A stretch of DNA of 64,000 nt from NCBI GenBank assembly GCA_915066865.1, contig CAJZEE010000001.1:1-64000 (forward strand), in the 5' to 3' direction. The position numbers and the translations under genes are program-made. Positions 36,155 through 44,659 of the stretch are shown here, piece after piece. Position 1 is the first letter of the stretch; each line of letters opens with the position of its first letter. Source of the DNA: an uncultured Veillonella sp. Its GTDB lineage: Bacteria > Bacillota > Negativicutes > Veillonellales > Veillonellaceae. The notes beneath the pieces were generated by a model. That model searched no databases. It had not been told where the DNA came from and saw only the letters and a program-made list of their open reading frames with translations.

Positions 36155-37882
36155 GTGAATCGTAAAGATTTAATTGATCGATTACAAGAATTATATAAAG
36201 ATGAAGACAGTCGGGTAACAGTAAATCCTCATGCAGGGCAAAAAGTAGCTATCGTTTATCCGAATACATACTTTGTGGGCATGAGTAATCTTGGACTTCA
36301 TATCATTTATGAGGAAATCAATTTACGAAATGATAGCGTCTGCGAACGAATCTTCTTGCCTGAGAAAAAGGAATTAGAAGCTTACGATAAGACTAAGACT
36401 CCGCTTATGAGCGTTGAAACACAACGGCCTATGCATCAATTTGATGTAGTTGCTTTTGATGTCACCTTCGAAATGGATTATTTCCATATTCCTTTGATGT
36501 TGCGCCATGGCCGTGTACCTATCATGGGAAAAGACCGTACCGAATTTGACCCTATCGTTATTGCAGGGGGCCCTTGTGCGACCTTTAACCCTGAGCCTTT
36601 TGCCGACTTTATCGATGCTTTTATCATCGGTGAAGGGGAAGGTATCGTCAGTCGCGTACTAGATATCATTCGAGATGGAAAAATGGAAGGCTTGGATCGT
36701 CACGCTATTTTACGTCAATTAGCGGATGTATCGGGTGTTTACGTACCATCCCTGTATGTGCCGATTTACAATGAAGATGGTGAATTTAAAGGCTATGATA
36801 TTGCTGAGGGCGTGCCTAAAACGATCAAACGTCACTTTGAAATGCTCACTAGCGGTGGTGAAACGGTAGTAGCTACGAACTATACTGAATTTGGTGCTAT
36901 GTATATCATCGAAGTAGCCCGTGGTTGTGGTCGGCACTGTCGCTTCTGTATGGCTGGATATTGCTTCCGCGTACCGCGTGTACGTCCTTTGGACATTTTG
37001 AAAGAAGGCGTAGAGCGCGCAGAAAAGCTAGGCAAAAAGGTGGGACTCATGGGTGCTGCTATTTCGGATTATCCCGAGGTAGATGAGCTAGTTAATTATA
37101 TTCGCTCTAAAGATATGCGTTACTCTTGTGCATCCTTGCGTGCTGACTCGTTAACACAAGCCGTGGTGGATGGACTAGCGGATAGTGGACAAAAGACGAT
37201 TACCATTGCCCCAGAAACGGGTAGTGAACGGTTGCGTCGCGTCATTAACAAGGGTATCAGTGAAGAGCATTTACAAAATGCAGCTACCTTATCTGCAAAG
37301 TCAGGTATTCAGCACATGCGCTTATATATAATGATTGGGCTGCCAACGGAAACCGATGAAGATATTGAGGCTATTGTAGGTCTTGCGGAAAGGACGCAGG
37401 CTCATATGGAAAAAGTTGGCTGTAAAGGTCGTTTGACGCTCAGTATCAATCCCTTTATTCCGAAGCCTTTTACACCGTTCCAATGGATGGCCATGGATAA
37501 TCAAAAAGCGGTGGAGAAAAAGTTACAATATATAAAGAAAGCATTGCAAAAGAATCGCCGTATTGAGGTTCTCGTAGAGTCTCCTAAAGAGGCGTACATT
37601 CAAGGAGTTCTCGCTCGTGGAGATCGTCGCTTAGGCGCTGTCATTGCAGCATGTGCAGCCGATCGGGGCAGTAAATCTTTTAAGTCCGAAATGAAGGCTG
37701 CTGGCCTGGATATGGATAATATGAATTATCGTGAACGCAGTTTTGATGAATTCTTGCCATGGAGCCATTTAGATATGGGCATGCAGGAGGGCTATCTTGA
37801 AATGGAATGGAAACGATCTATCGATGAAGCATATACCCCTCCATGTGCAGTAGGTTGTAAACGCTGTGGCGTTTGTAAATAG
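36155..37882 (+). CDS. B12-binding-type radical SAM protein (TIGR03960-like)
   Basis: A 575-residue protein with an N-terminal cobalamin-binding-like domain (about 25-190, with YPNTYFVGMSNLG), then a radical SAM domain with CGRHCRFC (CxxxCxxC, about 259-266), and a C-terminal extension ending in a cysteine cluster CAVGCKRCGVC. In many Firmicutes this family lies near genes for ribosomal proteins or rne/rng; its reaction is not known. GTG is the start, after AGGAAA. Followed after nine bases by pgeF. Confidence 0.85.
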   Translation: MNRKDLIDRLQELYKDEDSRVTVNPHAGQKVAIVYPNTYFVGMSNLGLHIIYEEINLRNDSVCERIFLPEKKELEAYDKTKTPLMSVETQRPMHQFDVVAFDVTFEMDYFHIPLMLRHGRVPIMGKDRTEFDPIVIAGGPCATFNPEPFADFIDAFIIGEGEGIVSRVLDIIRDGKMEGLDRHAILRQLADVSGVYVPSLYVPIYNEDGEFKGYDIAEGVPKTIKRHFEMLTSGGETVVATNYTEFGAMYIIEVARGCGRHCRFCMAGYCFRVPRVRPLDILKEGVERAEKLGKKVGLMGAAISDYPEVDELVNYIRSKDMRYSCASLRADSLTQAVVDGLADSGQKTITIAPETGSERLRRVINKGISEEHLQNAATLSAKSGIQHMRLYIMIGLPTETDEDIEAIVGLAERTQAHMEKVGCKGRLTLSINPFIPKPFTPFQWMAMDNQKAVEKKLQYIKKALQKNRRIEVLVESPKEAYIQGVLARGDRRLGAVIAACAADRGSKSFKSEMKAAGLDMDNMNYRERSFDEFLPWSHLDMGMQEGYLEMEWKRSIDEAYTPPCAVGCKRCGVCK

Positions 37883-37891
37883 GAGGAACAG

Positions 37892-38746
37892 ATGAATCAA
37901 TCTGTAAAACGTATAGATGTGAAAGGCCCTCATGGAACATGGTCTTATGAGGCGCCAAGCTGGGTTGATCGATTTCCCATTGTTATGGGCGATACCTATC
38001 GTCATGGTGGTGTATCTAAAGTTCCTTATGAATCATTAAACCTAGCGTTTCATGTAGGGGATGAAGCTCAAAGCGTACGAGAAAATCGAGCTATTGTTGC
38101 GAAATATTTAGGTGTTGAACCAAATCGTATTTCTTGTGGCAATCAAGTCCATGGTTTAAAGGCTGTAGAAATCACAGAAGACCTTGTTGGGGCAGGTGCT
38201 TTTGGAGAAGATACGGCCATCGATGATTGTGATGCGGTATTTACAAATCTACCGCATGTGCCATTATTTCTGTTCACAGCAGACTGCGTTGGCGTAGGTA
38301 TTTACGATGCTAAACATCATGCGATTGCTACGGCGCATGCAGGTTGGCGTGGTGCCATTGGCCGCTTACCAGTACTTACTATTGAGGCCATGAAAGAGGC
38401 TTATGGGACCGAGTTCAAAGATTGCTATATATATCTTGGGCCTAGTATTGGCCCAGAGTCCTTTGAAGTAGATATAGAACTAGGTAAACGCTTTGAATTA
38501 GCATGGAGAGATATGACAGACAGAGATGCATCTGATGTTGTCAATTATCCTGGTGATAAATTAGATAAGGCTTATATCAATTTATGGAACTTTATTGGTG
38601 AGGATCTCGTTGTAAATGGAGTTCCTTCAGAGCATATCACGATTGGTGGTACCGATAGTGTAAGTGAAGTAGACTGTTATTCCTATCGTCGAGAGGCAGG
38701 CCTAACAGGTCGCATGGCCTTATTTGCGATGTTACAAGACCGATAA
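37892..38746 (+). CDS. pgeF: purine nucleoside phosphorylase / peptidoglycan editing factor PgeF (YfiH)
   Basis: A 284-residue member of the former multicopper-oxidase-like YfiH family. The motifs NQVH (about 85-88), FTADC (about 127-131), AHAGWRGAIG (about 147-156) and the C-terminal DSVSEVDCYSYRRE supply the zinc-binding His/Cys set. Members are reported as purine nucleoside phosphorylases and, in E. coli, to prevent Ser misincorporation in peptidoglycan. It sits before the yggS-sepF-proC-ylmH group, as often in Firmicutes. Confidence 0.9.
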   Translation: MNQSVKRIDVKGPHGTWSYEAPSWVDRFPIVMGDTYRHGGVSKVPYESLNLAFHVGDEAQSVRENRAIVAKYLGVEPNRISCGNQVHGLKAVEITEDLVGAGAFGEDTAIDDCDAVFTNLPHVPLFLFTADCVGVGIYDAKHHAIATAHAGWRGAIGRLPVLTIEAMKEAYGTEFKDCYIYLGPSIGPESFEVDIELGKRFELAWRDMTDRDASDVVNYPGDKLDKAYINLWNFIGEDLVVNGVPSEHITIGGTDSVSEVDCYSYRREAGLTGRMALFAMLQDR

Positions 38747-38924
38747 AATTCGGCTTTCACAGGAATCATAATAAAGTATGATATTTTATATATATATACA
38801 TGCTTGGATTTGTGGAAGGGATAAGCCTTAAATCATGTACATTTGACCTTAAATACTATATAATAAAATAGTCTATACAAATATATTTGATGATTATGAT
38901 ATATAGATTGAAGGGGGCATTCAC

Positions 38925-39611
38925 GTGATTGAAGAATCCCTACACGCTATACAGCAGCGCATGGCCGATGCTATGGCGCGTGTTGGTCGCGTAGATACAG
39001 CATTATTAGTGGCGGTTACAAAGAACCACCCTGTGTCGGCTGTGGAAGAGGTCGCACGGCTCGGTGTCACTCATGTAGGAGAAAATCGAGTACAAGAGGC
39101 CAAAGAAAAACAGCTAACCTATAAGGGGCCACAATTAACATGGCATTTGATTGGTCATTTACAGGTCAATAAGGTGCGCCAAGCGGTTCCTATGTTTGAT
39201 TTAATTCATTCTGTGGATAGCCGTAAATTATTAGATGAAATCGAAAAGGTTGCTGCAAAGCACGACAAGATACAAGATGTATTGCTGCAAGTCAATGTGG
39301 CCCGCGAAGCTTCTAAAACGGGAATGACCGTTGAAGAGTTTCCAGAAATACGAGACTATGCAAAAACATTGCCTCATGTACGCGTAAGGGGCTTGATGTG
39401 TATGGCGCCATTTTTCGATGATCCACAGGAAGCTCGTCCAATCTTTCGCGTAGCGAATGCCTTGTTTGAGGATATGAAACGCTACTTTGAAGAAGGGCAG
39501 ATTCAATATTTATCTATGGGGATGACTCACGACTTTGAGGTCGCTTTGGAAGAAGGGGCTAACATCGTTCGTGTAGGCACAGCAATTTTTGGGGAACGTG
39601 TATATTACTAA
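38925..39611 (+). CDS. PLP-binding protein YggS/YlmE family
   Basis: A 228-residue alanine-racemase-fold protein that binds pyridoxal phosphate and controls its homeostasis. PLP lysine is K33 in VAVTKNHP; other blocks are GENRVQEAKEK, WHLIGHLQVNK and SMGMTHDFEVALEEGANIVRVGTAIFG near the C-terminus, with Thr where Ser is usual in SMGMS. Starts at GTG after AGGGGG. First of four genes in a ylm-type cell-division neighbourhood. Confidence 0.93.
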   Translation: MIEESLHAIQQRMADAMARVGRVDTALLVAVTKNHPVSAVEEVARLGVTHVGENRVQEAKEKQLTYKGPQLTWHLIGHLQVNKVRQAVPMFDLIHSVDSRKLLDEIEKVAAKHDKIQDVLLQVNVAREASKTGMTVEEFPEIRDYAKTLPHVRVRGLMCMAPFFDDPQEARPIFRVANALFEDMKRYFEEGQIQYLSMGMTHDFEVALEEGANIVRVGTAIFGERVYY

Positions 39612-39664
39612 GGTTCGGGTTACCTGATAATCGGAAGCGTTAATTGTATTAGGAGGAAATCCAA

Positions 39665-40162
39665 ATGGCATTGGGAGATTATTTAGACAAAGCAAAAAAC
39701 TTATTCTTAGGCAGAACTGATGATGACTATGAATATGATGATTACGAATACGAAGATGAAGAGGAATACGAAGCTGAACCTACCCCAGTAGCAACAGCGG
39801 CTCCCGTGTCCGGTGCATCTGAATTTCATCCACGCAAGGTAGGAGGCCAATCTACGATGACACAACGTCCAACAGCTATGAAAGTAGTTGTAATTGAACC
39901 AAAAGTATTTGAAGACTCTGAAAATATTACACATCAATTGCGCGACATGCGTCCTGTATTGATTAATTTTGAAAATACAGACCCTCATGAAGCAGCTCGT
40001 ATTGTAGATTTCGTATCTGGTGCGACCTATGCATTGGATGGCAAATTGGAAAAAGTAGGTAAAGACATTTTCATGTGTGTACCTGTAAATATTTCCATTG
40101 ATTATAATGACAATGAAAGCAACACAACTGAGCAAAACGAATATTCTTGGGAAAACAAATAA
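39665..40162 (+). CDS. sepF: cell division protein SepF
   Basis: SepF (165 residues) binds FtsZ and the membrane and organises the division ring. It begins with an amphipathic membrane-binding helix (about 1-15), has a strongly acidic linker (Asp/Glu/Tyr, about 19-37) and the SepF core domain (about 72-150) with RDMRPVLINFENTDPHEAARIVDF split over about 93-116. Behind AGGAGG. Confidence 0.95.
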   Translation: MALGDYLDKAKNLFLGRTDDDYEYDDYEYEDEEEYEAEPTPVATAAPVSGASEFHPRKVGGQSTMTQRPTAMKVVVIEPKVFEDSENITHQLRDMRPVLINFENTDPHEAARIVDFVSGATYALDGKLEKVGKDIFMCVPVNISIDYNDNESNTTEQNEYSWENK

Positions 40163-40188
40163 TCTCTCTATAAATGGTGGTGATAACT

Positions 40189-40983
40189 ATGTTAGGTAAA
40201 ACCCTATGTATAGGCGTTGGCTCAATGGGTGGCGCTCTATTGCGCGGTGCATTACAGCATGGTGTGTTGAAAGCCTGTGATACACACATTCTAGTGCGTC
40301 GCGAAGAACAATGTAAGGCTCTTGCAGAGGAGCTTGGTGTAGTAGGTTTTACTACATTGCCTAATGTAAACGAGTACAACACTATTTTATTGGCTGTAAA
40401 ACCACAAGTGTTACCATCTGTGTTAGAGACTTTAAAAGAAGTACCTTATGGGACTGTTATGATTTCCGTTGCCGCAGGCGTCACATTAGATACTCTTGAT
40501 GCGGCGATTCCACAAGCTAACTGGTTTAGAGCTATGCCAAATACACCGGCTTCTATCGGTGCTGGCATGACGGCACTTGCCGGGGATGATGTGAATACTG
40601 ACCTAGGGCGTACTGTACGAGCCTTATTTGAGGCTGTAGGTGAGGTAGCAGTGGTGAGCGAAGCCGATTTAGATCGCTTAGGCGCACTATCTGGCGCGGG
40701 CCCTGGCTATATGTTCGTTATCCTTGATGCTTTAGCTGATGCAGGCGTTCGTATTGGTTTACCACGTCAGCTAGCCATAAAGGCAGCTGCTCAAACGATG
40801 TACGGTGCTGGTAAGATGGCTCTTGAAAGTGGCAATCATCCAGCAGTACTACGAGATCAAGTGACCAGCCCTGGGGGCACTACCATTGCTGGTATTGGTG
40901 CCATGGAAAAAGGTGGACTTCGCAGTGCTCTCCAAGATGGCGTAGTAGCATGTCTTGCTCGGTCGAATGAATTGGGGAAATAA
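40189..40983 (+). CDS. proC: pyrroline-5-carboxylate reductase
   Basis: Last step of proline synthesis, NAD(P)H dependent. 264 residues: Rossmann start LCIGVGSMGGALLRG, LLAVKPQVLPSVL in the middle, and the C-terminal dimer signature GALSGAGPGYMFVILDALADAG with TSPGGTTIAGI. Two ATGs are possible; the second (40189) gives the canonical beginning, the first (40174) adds five residues. ylmH starts three bases after the stop. Confidence 0.93.
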   Translation: MLGKTLCIGVGSMGGALLRGALQHGVLKACDTHILVRREEQCKALAEELGVVGFTTLPNVNEYNTILLAVKPQVLPSVLETLKEVPYGTVMISVAAGVTLDTLDAAIPQANWFRAMPNTPASIGAGMTALAGDDVNTDLGRTVRALFEAVGEVAVVSEADLDRLGALSGAGPGYMFVILDALADAGVRIGLPRQLAIKAAAQTMYGAGKMALESGNHPAVLRDQVTSPGGTTIAGIGAMEKGGLRSALQDGVVACLARSNELGK

Positions 40984-40985
40984 TT

Positions 40986-41771
40986 TTGGCAGATACTAGT
41001 AAATTAATTCGATATTTTGAAGCCAGCGGCAGCGGTGAGGAAGCTCGTCGCATGCTTGACTTGGCTGAGCAGGTTGTTAAAGGTCGCCCCTATCGCGTGG
41101 CGGATTTTACGAGTCCTGCAGGCCTTGTTATTGCAGATGCTATCAAGGCTAATTACCCACAGTTAACAGTTAAAACTGACGGTGGCTATGAAGGGGCGGA
41201 ACGTATTCGTATCGCTTTTGTAGACAGCGATTTTAACGGTACTGTGGATATGGGTATTCGCGCTCTTAAGGTGAATTGGGACCCTCGGTTCCGATTGCTT
41301 ACCCATCGCGATGTGCTGGGCTCCTTGATGGGCCTTGGCATTGATCGCTCCAAATTTGGGGACGTTATCGTCCAGCAAGGGGGCGCTCAGATTATGGTGG
41401 ATGAAAGCGTGGCTGATTTCGTAATTCAAAACTTTACGAAAATTGCTATGGTTTCTGTATCTGTAGAGGCTATTGAGTTATCAGATATTGCACCAAAAGA
41501 AGAAAAAATTAAAGAAGTTCGCACTACAGTCGCTTCCTTGCGCTTAGATGCGGTAGCAAGTTCTGGATTTAGTGTATCTCGCACTAAATTGGTGAGTGCT
41601 ATCAATGCGGGCTTATTACAAGTAAACTGGCAACCAGCTAAGGGGGCATCCCAAGAGGTTAAAGAAGGAGATGTCATTTCCATGCGTGGTCGTGGCCGAA
41701 TGAAGGTAGAAGCTATTACAGGTACCTCTCGTAAAGGGCGTATCGGCGTATATCTGAAACGATTTATGTAG
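40986..41771 (+). CDS. YlmH family S4-domain RNA-binding protein
   Basis: A 261-residue YlmH-type protein: N-terminal and central domains (about 1-175, with GSLMGLGIDRSKFGDV and the following VQQGGAQIMV) and a C-terminal S4 RNA-binding domain (about 185-255, with VSRTKLVSAINAGLLQVNW). YlmH has been linked to ribosome-associated quality control and to division. Start is TTG, behind GGGGAAA at the end of proC. Confidence 0.92.
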   Translation: MADTSKLIRYFEASGSGEEARRMLDLAEQVVKGRPYRVADFTSPAGLVIADAIKANYPQLTVKTDGGYEGAERIRIAFVDSDFNGTVDMGIRALKVNWDPRFRLLTHRDVLGSLMGLGIDRSKFGDVIVQQGGAQIMVDESVADFVIQNFTKIAMVSVSVEAIELSDIAPKEEKIKEVRTTVASLRLDAVASSGFSVSRTKLVSAINAGLLQVNWQPAKGASQEVKEGDVISMRGRGRMKVEAITGTSRKGRIGVYLKRFM

Positions 41772-41780
41772 GCAGTTGAA

Positions 41781-41810
41781 AATCGGCTTGACCATCAAGC
41801 CGATTTTTTT
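41781..41810 (+). terminator. terminator between ylmH and the siroheme/heme genes
   Basis: Perfect 11-base-pair stem (41781-41791 with 41795-41805), three-base loop and seven T residues. It ends only about 19 bases before the next start codon, leaving no room for a normal promoter. Confidence 0.9.
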
Positions 41811-41828
41811 GTATATAGTAGGACAGCC

Positions 41829-42476
41829 ATGGTATCCATAACATTTCAACCTACAACTGAAGATATAATCCTATTCGTAGGCGGCGGAGAAGTAGCGGAA
41901 CGACGGATGCAGCTTTTTATTGAGGAGCCTTGCCAAATTGTCGTTATCGCTCCTGCTGTAACGGATACGATTAGCCAATGGGCAAAGGAAAATCGCATCA
42001 CTTGGTGTGATCGGGCTTTCACAATGGACGACGAAGAGCATATTATTTCGAGTAGTTTGCTGTTTATCTGCACAGATAATCATGAACTAAACGATACCTT
42101 GTATGAGCTAGGAAAAAAACATCGTGTGTGGACCAACCGCAGTGATGATCCGAGCGCGTGTAGATTTACTGTGCCGTCATCCCTTGAACTCGGCGATCTT
42201 CATATTGCTATTAGTGCCAATAATGTAGGACCTCGTATCAATCGTCTCGTACGACAAGATATGATGAATCGTTATGGTCAGTTGCAAAAGGCTATGCCTA
42301 GACTTAAAATATTTAGAGAAGAAGTAAAGTTACTACTTCCTACTCCAGAGGCTCGACAGAAATTTTGGCGAGACAATCTGACGGTAGAAACATTTGAAGC
42401 CATTCTCAAGGGAGAGTGGATGATTATAGAGGAGAAACTAAACTATGCAATTAGTGGTATTAGGTCTAAATCATAG
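41829..42476 (+). CDS. precorrin-2 dehydrogenase / sirohydrochlorin ferrochelatase-type protein
   Basis: A 215-residue homologue of the CysG N-terminal half/Met8p, which oxidises precorrin-2 to sirohydrochlorin with NAD. It has LFVGGGEVAERRMQLF (about 15-30), the NAD-binding loop, and NRSDDPSACRFTVPSSLELGDLHIAISA (about 100-127) split by conserved Asp/Ser positions. Start ATG behind AGGAC is moderate. Its 3' end overlaps hemA by 32 bases. First of seven siroheme/heme precursor genes. Confidence 0.9.
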   Translation: MVSITFQPTTEDIILFVGGGEVAERRMQLFIEEPCQIVVIAPAVTDTISQWAKENRITWCDRAFTMDDEEHIISSSLLFICTDNHELNDTLYELGKKHRVWTNRSDDPSACRFTVPSSLELGDLHIAISANNVGPRINRLVRQDMMNRYGQLQKAMPRLKIFREEVKLLLPTPEARQKFWRDNLTVETFEAILKGEWMIIEEKLNYAISGIRSKS

Positions 42477-43716
42477 AAGTGCCGCTGTAGAGGTGCGTGA
42501 ACGTTTCTCGTTTGATAAAGACGAGGTAGTTGCCGCACTAAATCGCCTCTATGAATTTGACTGTATCTCAGAATGCGTTATATTATCCACCTGTAATAGA
42601 ACGGAAATTTATGCTGCTTTAGAAGGTGTAGAATTCCCGAAGGATTACATGTTGGCAGTGTTAAAAGATTTAAAAGGAGCAGATCATATCGATGCAGATG
42701 CATTCTTCTTCTACGAAGAACGAGATTGTATTGAGCATCTATTCCGTGTTTCTGCTAGTCTTGATTCCCTTGTGTTGGGGGAAGGCCAAATCTTGAGCCA
42801 ATTAAAAGGGGCTTATATTCAGGCTTATAGCGCAGGCTGTACGGGAACAATTTTTAATATTTTATTCCAACGGGCTATTAGCGTTGGTAAGAAGGTACGT
42901 ACTAATACGGGCATTGCTAATACGCCTGTATCTATTAGTTACACGGCGGTCAATCTTGCGGAGGACAGTTTAGATAAGCCATTATCCGAAGCTACAGTAC
43001 TTATTTTGGGTGCTGGTACGATGAGTGAATTGACAGCTACTCATTTACAAGCGAAGGGTGTAAAAACGATTTTCGTATCTAATAGAACCTTTGCTAAGGC
43101 TGAAATGTTAGCGGAACGCTTTAATGGTAAAGCTGTTAAGCTCGATAACTTTGTAGAGTATGCTAAAGATGCGGATATTCTTATTACATCTACAGGGGCA
43201 CCGCATTATATTATTACTGAAAAAGAAGCGAAGAAAATTACGACTCTTCGTAAGGGTGAACCAATCGTTATGATCGATATTGCGGTACCTCGTGATATCG
43301 ACCCTGCGGTGGCAGATTTGGACGGTATTTATCTATTTAATATTGATTCTCTTGAAAGTGTAGTAGAAGAAAACAAGGCACAACGAGAAGAGGAAGCTCG
43401 TCGTGCAGAACCTATTATTCACGATGCTATTGAAGAGTTATTGGATAAATTAAGCTATTTAACAGTGCGTCCGATGATGGCATTGCTTACAGAAAAAGCG
43501 GAGCGTATTCGCCGTCGTGAATTACATCGCGCATTAGCTAAATTGCCAGATATTTCCGATAAAGAGCGCCGTGTTATGGACTCGATGAGTCGCATGATCA
43601 TTCGCAAAATGTTGCGTGAACCGATGATTCACTTCAACGAAATCGCTGGTACAGAGGAAGAGGGCTTGTACTGGGATTTATTCAAAGATATGTTTAATCT
43701 TGAGAAAGAAGGCTAA
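42445..43716 (+). CDS. hemA: glutamyl-tRNA reductase
   Basis: Reduces glutamyl-tRNA to glutamate-1-semialdehyde, first committed step of the C5 tetrapyrrole route. 423 residues: catalytic cysteine C50 in LSTCNRTEIYA, LVLGEGQILSQLKGAY (about 110-125), NADPH-binding LGAGTMSELTATHL (about 190) and the C-terminal dimerisation helix. Overlaps the preceding gene by 32 bases and precedes hemC by four. Confidence 0.96.
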   Translation: MQLVVLGLNHRSAAVEVRERFSFDKDEVVAALNRLYEFDCISECVILSTCNRTEIYAALEGVEFPKDYMLAVLKDLKGADHIDADAFFFYEERDCIEHLFRVSASLDSLVLGEGQILSQLKGAYIQAYSAGCTGTIFNILFQRAISVGKKVRTNTGIANTPVSISYTAVNLAEDSLDKPLSEATVLILGAGTMSELTATHLQAKGVKTIFVSNRTFAKAEMLAERFNGKAVKLDNFVEYAKDADILITSTGAPHYIITEKEAKKITTLRKGEPIVMIDIAVPRDIDPAVADLDGIYLFNIDSLESVVEENKAQREEEARRAEPIIHDAIEELLDKLSYLTVRPMMALLTEKAERIRRRELHRALAKLPDISDKERRVMDSMSRMIIRKMLREPMIHFNEIAGTEEEGLYWDLFKDMFNLEKEG

Positions 43717-43720
43717 TGCC

Positions 43721-44659
43721 ATGAGAGATCATATTCGAATCGGCACGCGAAAAAGTGCCCTTGCCCTGTGGCAGGCTGAACATATTAGTGCAGAATTACA
43801 ACGTCTGTACCCAAATATTACGGTAGAGTTGGTTCACTTTAATACAAAAGGTGACCGTATCTTAGAGAAACCACTGGCTCAAGTTGGTGGTAAAGGTTTA
43901 TTTACCGCTGAATTAGAAGCGGCTATGCATAAAGGCGATATCGATATTGCCGTACATAGCTTAAAGGACATGCCTACAGAGTTACCAGAAGGCCTCACTC
44001 TTGGGGCTATTTCTGCTCGTGAAGTGCCTTATGATGCGCTGGTGAGCCCTGTGTATAAAACACTAGATAAATTGCCACAAGGGGCTCGCGTTGGTACCAG
44101 TAGCTTGCGCCGTCAAGCTCAATTGCTACACGTTCGCCCTGACCTAAAGGTAGAGGTTATTCGCGGTAATGTACAGACTCGTTTGAGCAAGATTGAAACG
44201 GAAAAGCTAGATGGTGTTATCTTGGCTCAAGCAGGGCTTAAACGATTAGGTTTAGAAGACCAAATCACACAAGTCTTCAAGGCTGATGAAATGATTCCTG
44301 CCGTTGGACAAGGGGCGCTCGCTATTGAGTGTCGCGCTGACGATGCAGAGATGCTTGATATGTTGGCTCCTATCAACGATGAAGCAACGCGCTATGCCGT
44401 TGAAGGGGAACGCAGTTTCTTGCGTCAACTAAACGGAGGTTGCCAAGTGCCAATGGGCGTACATGGTATCATAAATAAAGGACAATTAACCTTGAAAGCC
44501 ATGATTGCATCCCTCGATGGAAAAACTGTGTACGAAGGGGAAATCTCTGGCCCTGCTAAAAAAGGTGAAATTCTTGGGAAAAACCTTGCAAAAGCTTTAT
44601 ACGAAGAAGGGGGCAAACGTATTGTGGATGCTCTCATAGAGGAAGGAATCATAAAATGA
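43721..44659 (+). CDS. hemC: hydroxymethylbilane synthase (porphobilinogen deaminase)
   Basis: Polymerises four porphobilinogens. 312 residues: GTRKSALALWQA (8-19), HSLKDMP with catalytic Asp (D83), RVGTSSLRRQAQL (about 123-135) and the dipyrromethane cofactor cysteine C241 in LNGGCQVPMG. The ATG giving MRDHIRIGTR is chosen over an earlier in-frame start. Its TGA overlaps the next ATG. Confidence 0.96.
   Translation: MRDHIRIGTRKSALALWQAEHISAELQRLYPNITVELVHFNTKGDRILEKPLAQVGGKGLFTAELEAAMHKGDIDIAVHSLKDMPTELPEGLTLGAISAREVPYDALVSPVYKTLDKLPQGARVGTSSLRRQAQLLHVRPDLKVEVIRGNVQTRLSKIETEKLDGVILAQAGLKRLGLEDQITQVFKADEMIPAVGQGALAIECRADDAEMLDMLAPINDEATRYAVEGERSFLRQLNGGCQVPMGVHGIINKGQLTLKAMIASLDGKTVYEGEISGPAKKGEILGKNLAKALYEEGGKRIVDALIEEGIIK

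Noticed and set aside
41771..41829. Cobalamin riboswitch before the siroheme/heme cluster
   Set aside because: The gap is too short and is taken up by the ylmH terminator.
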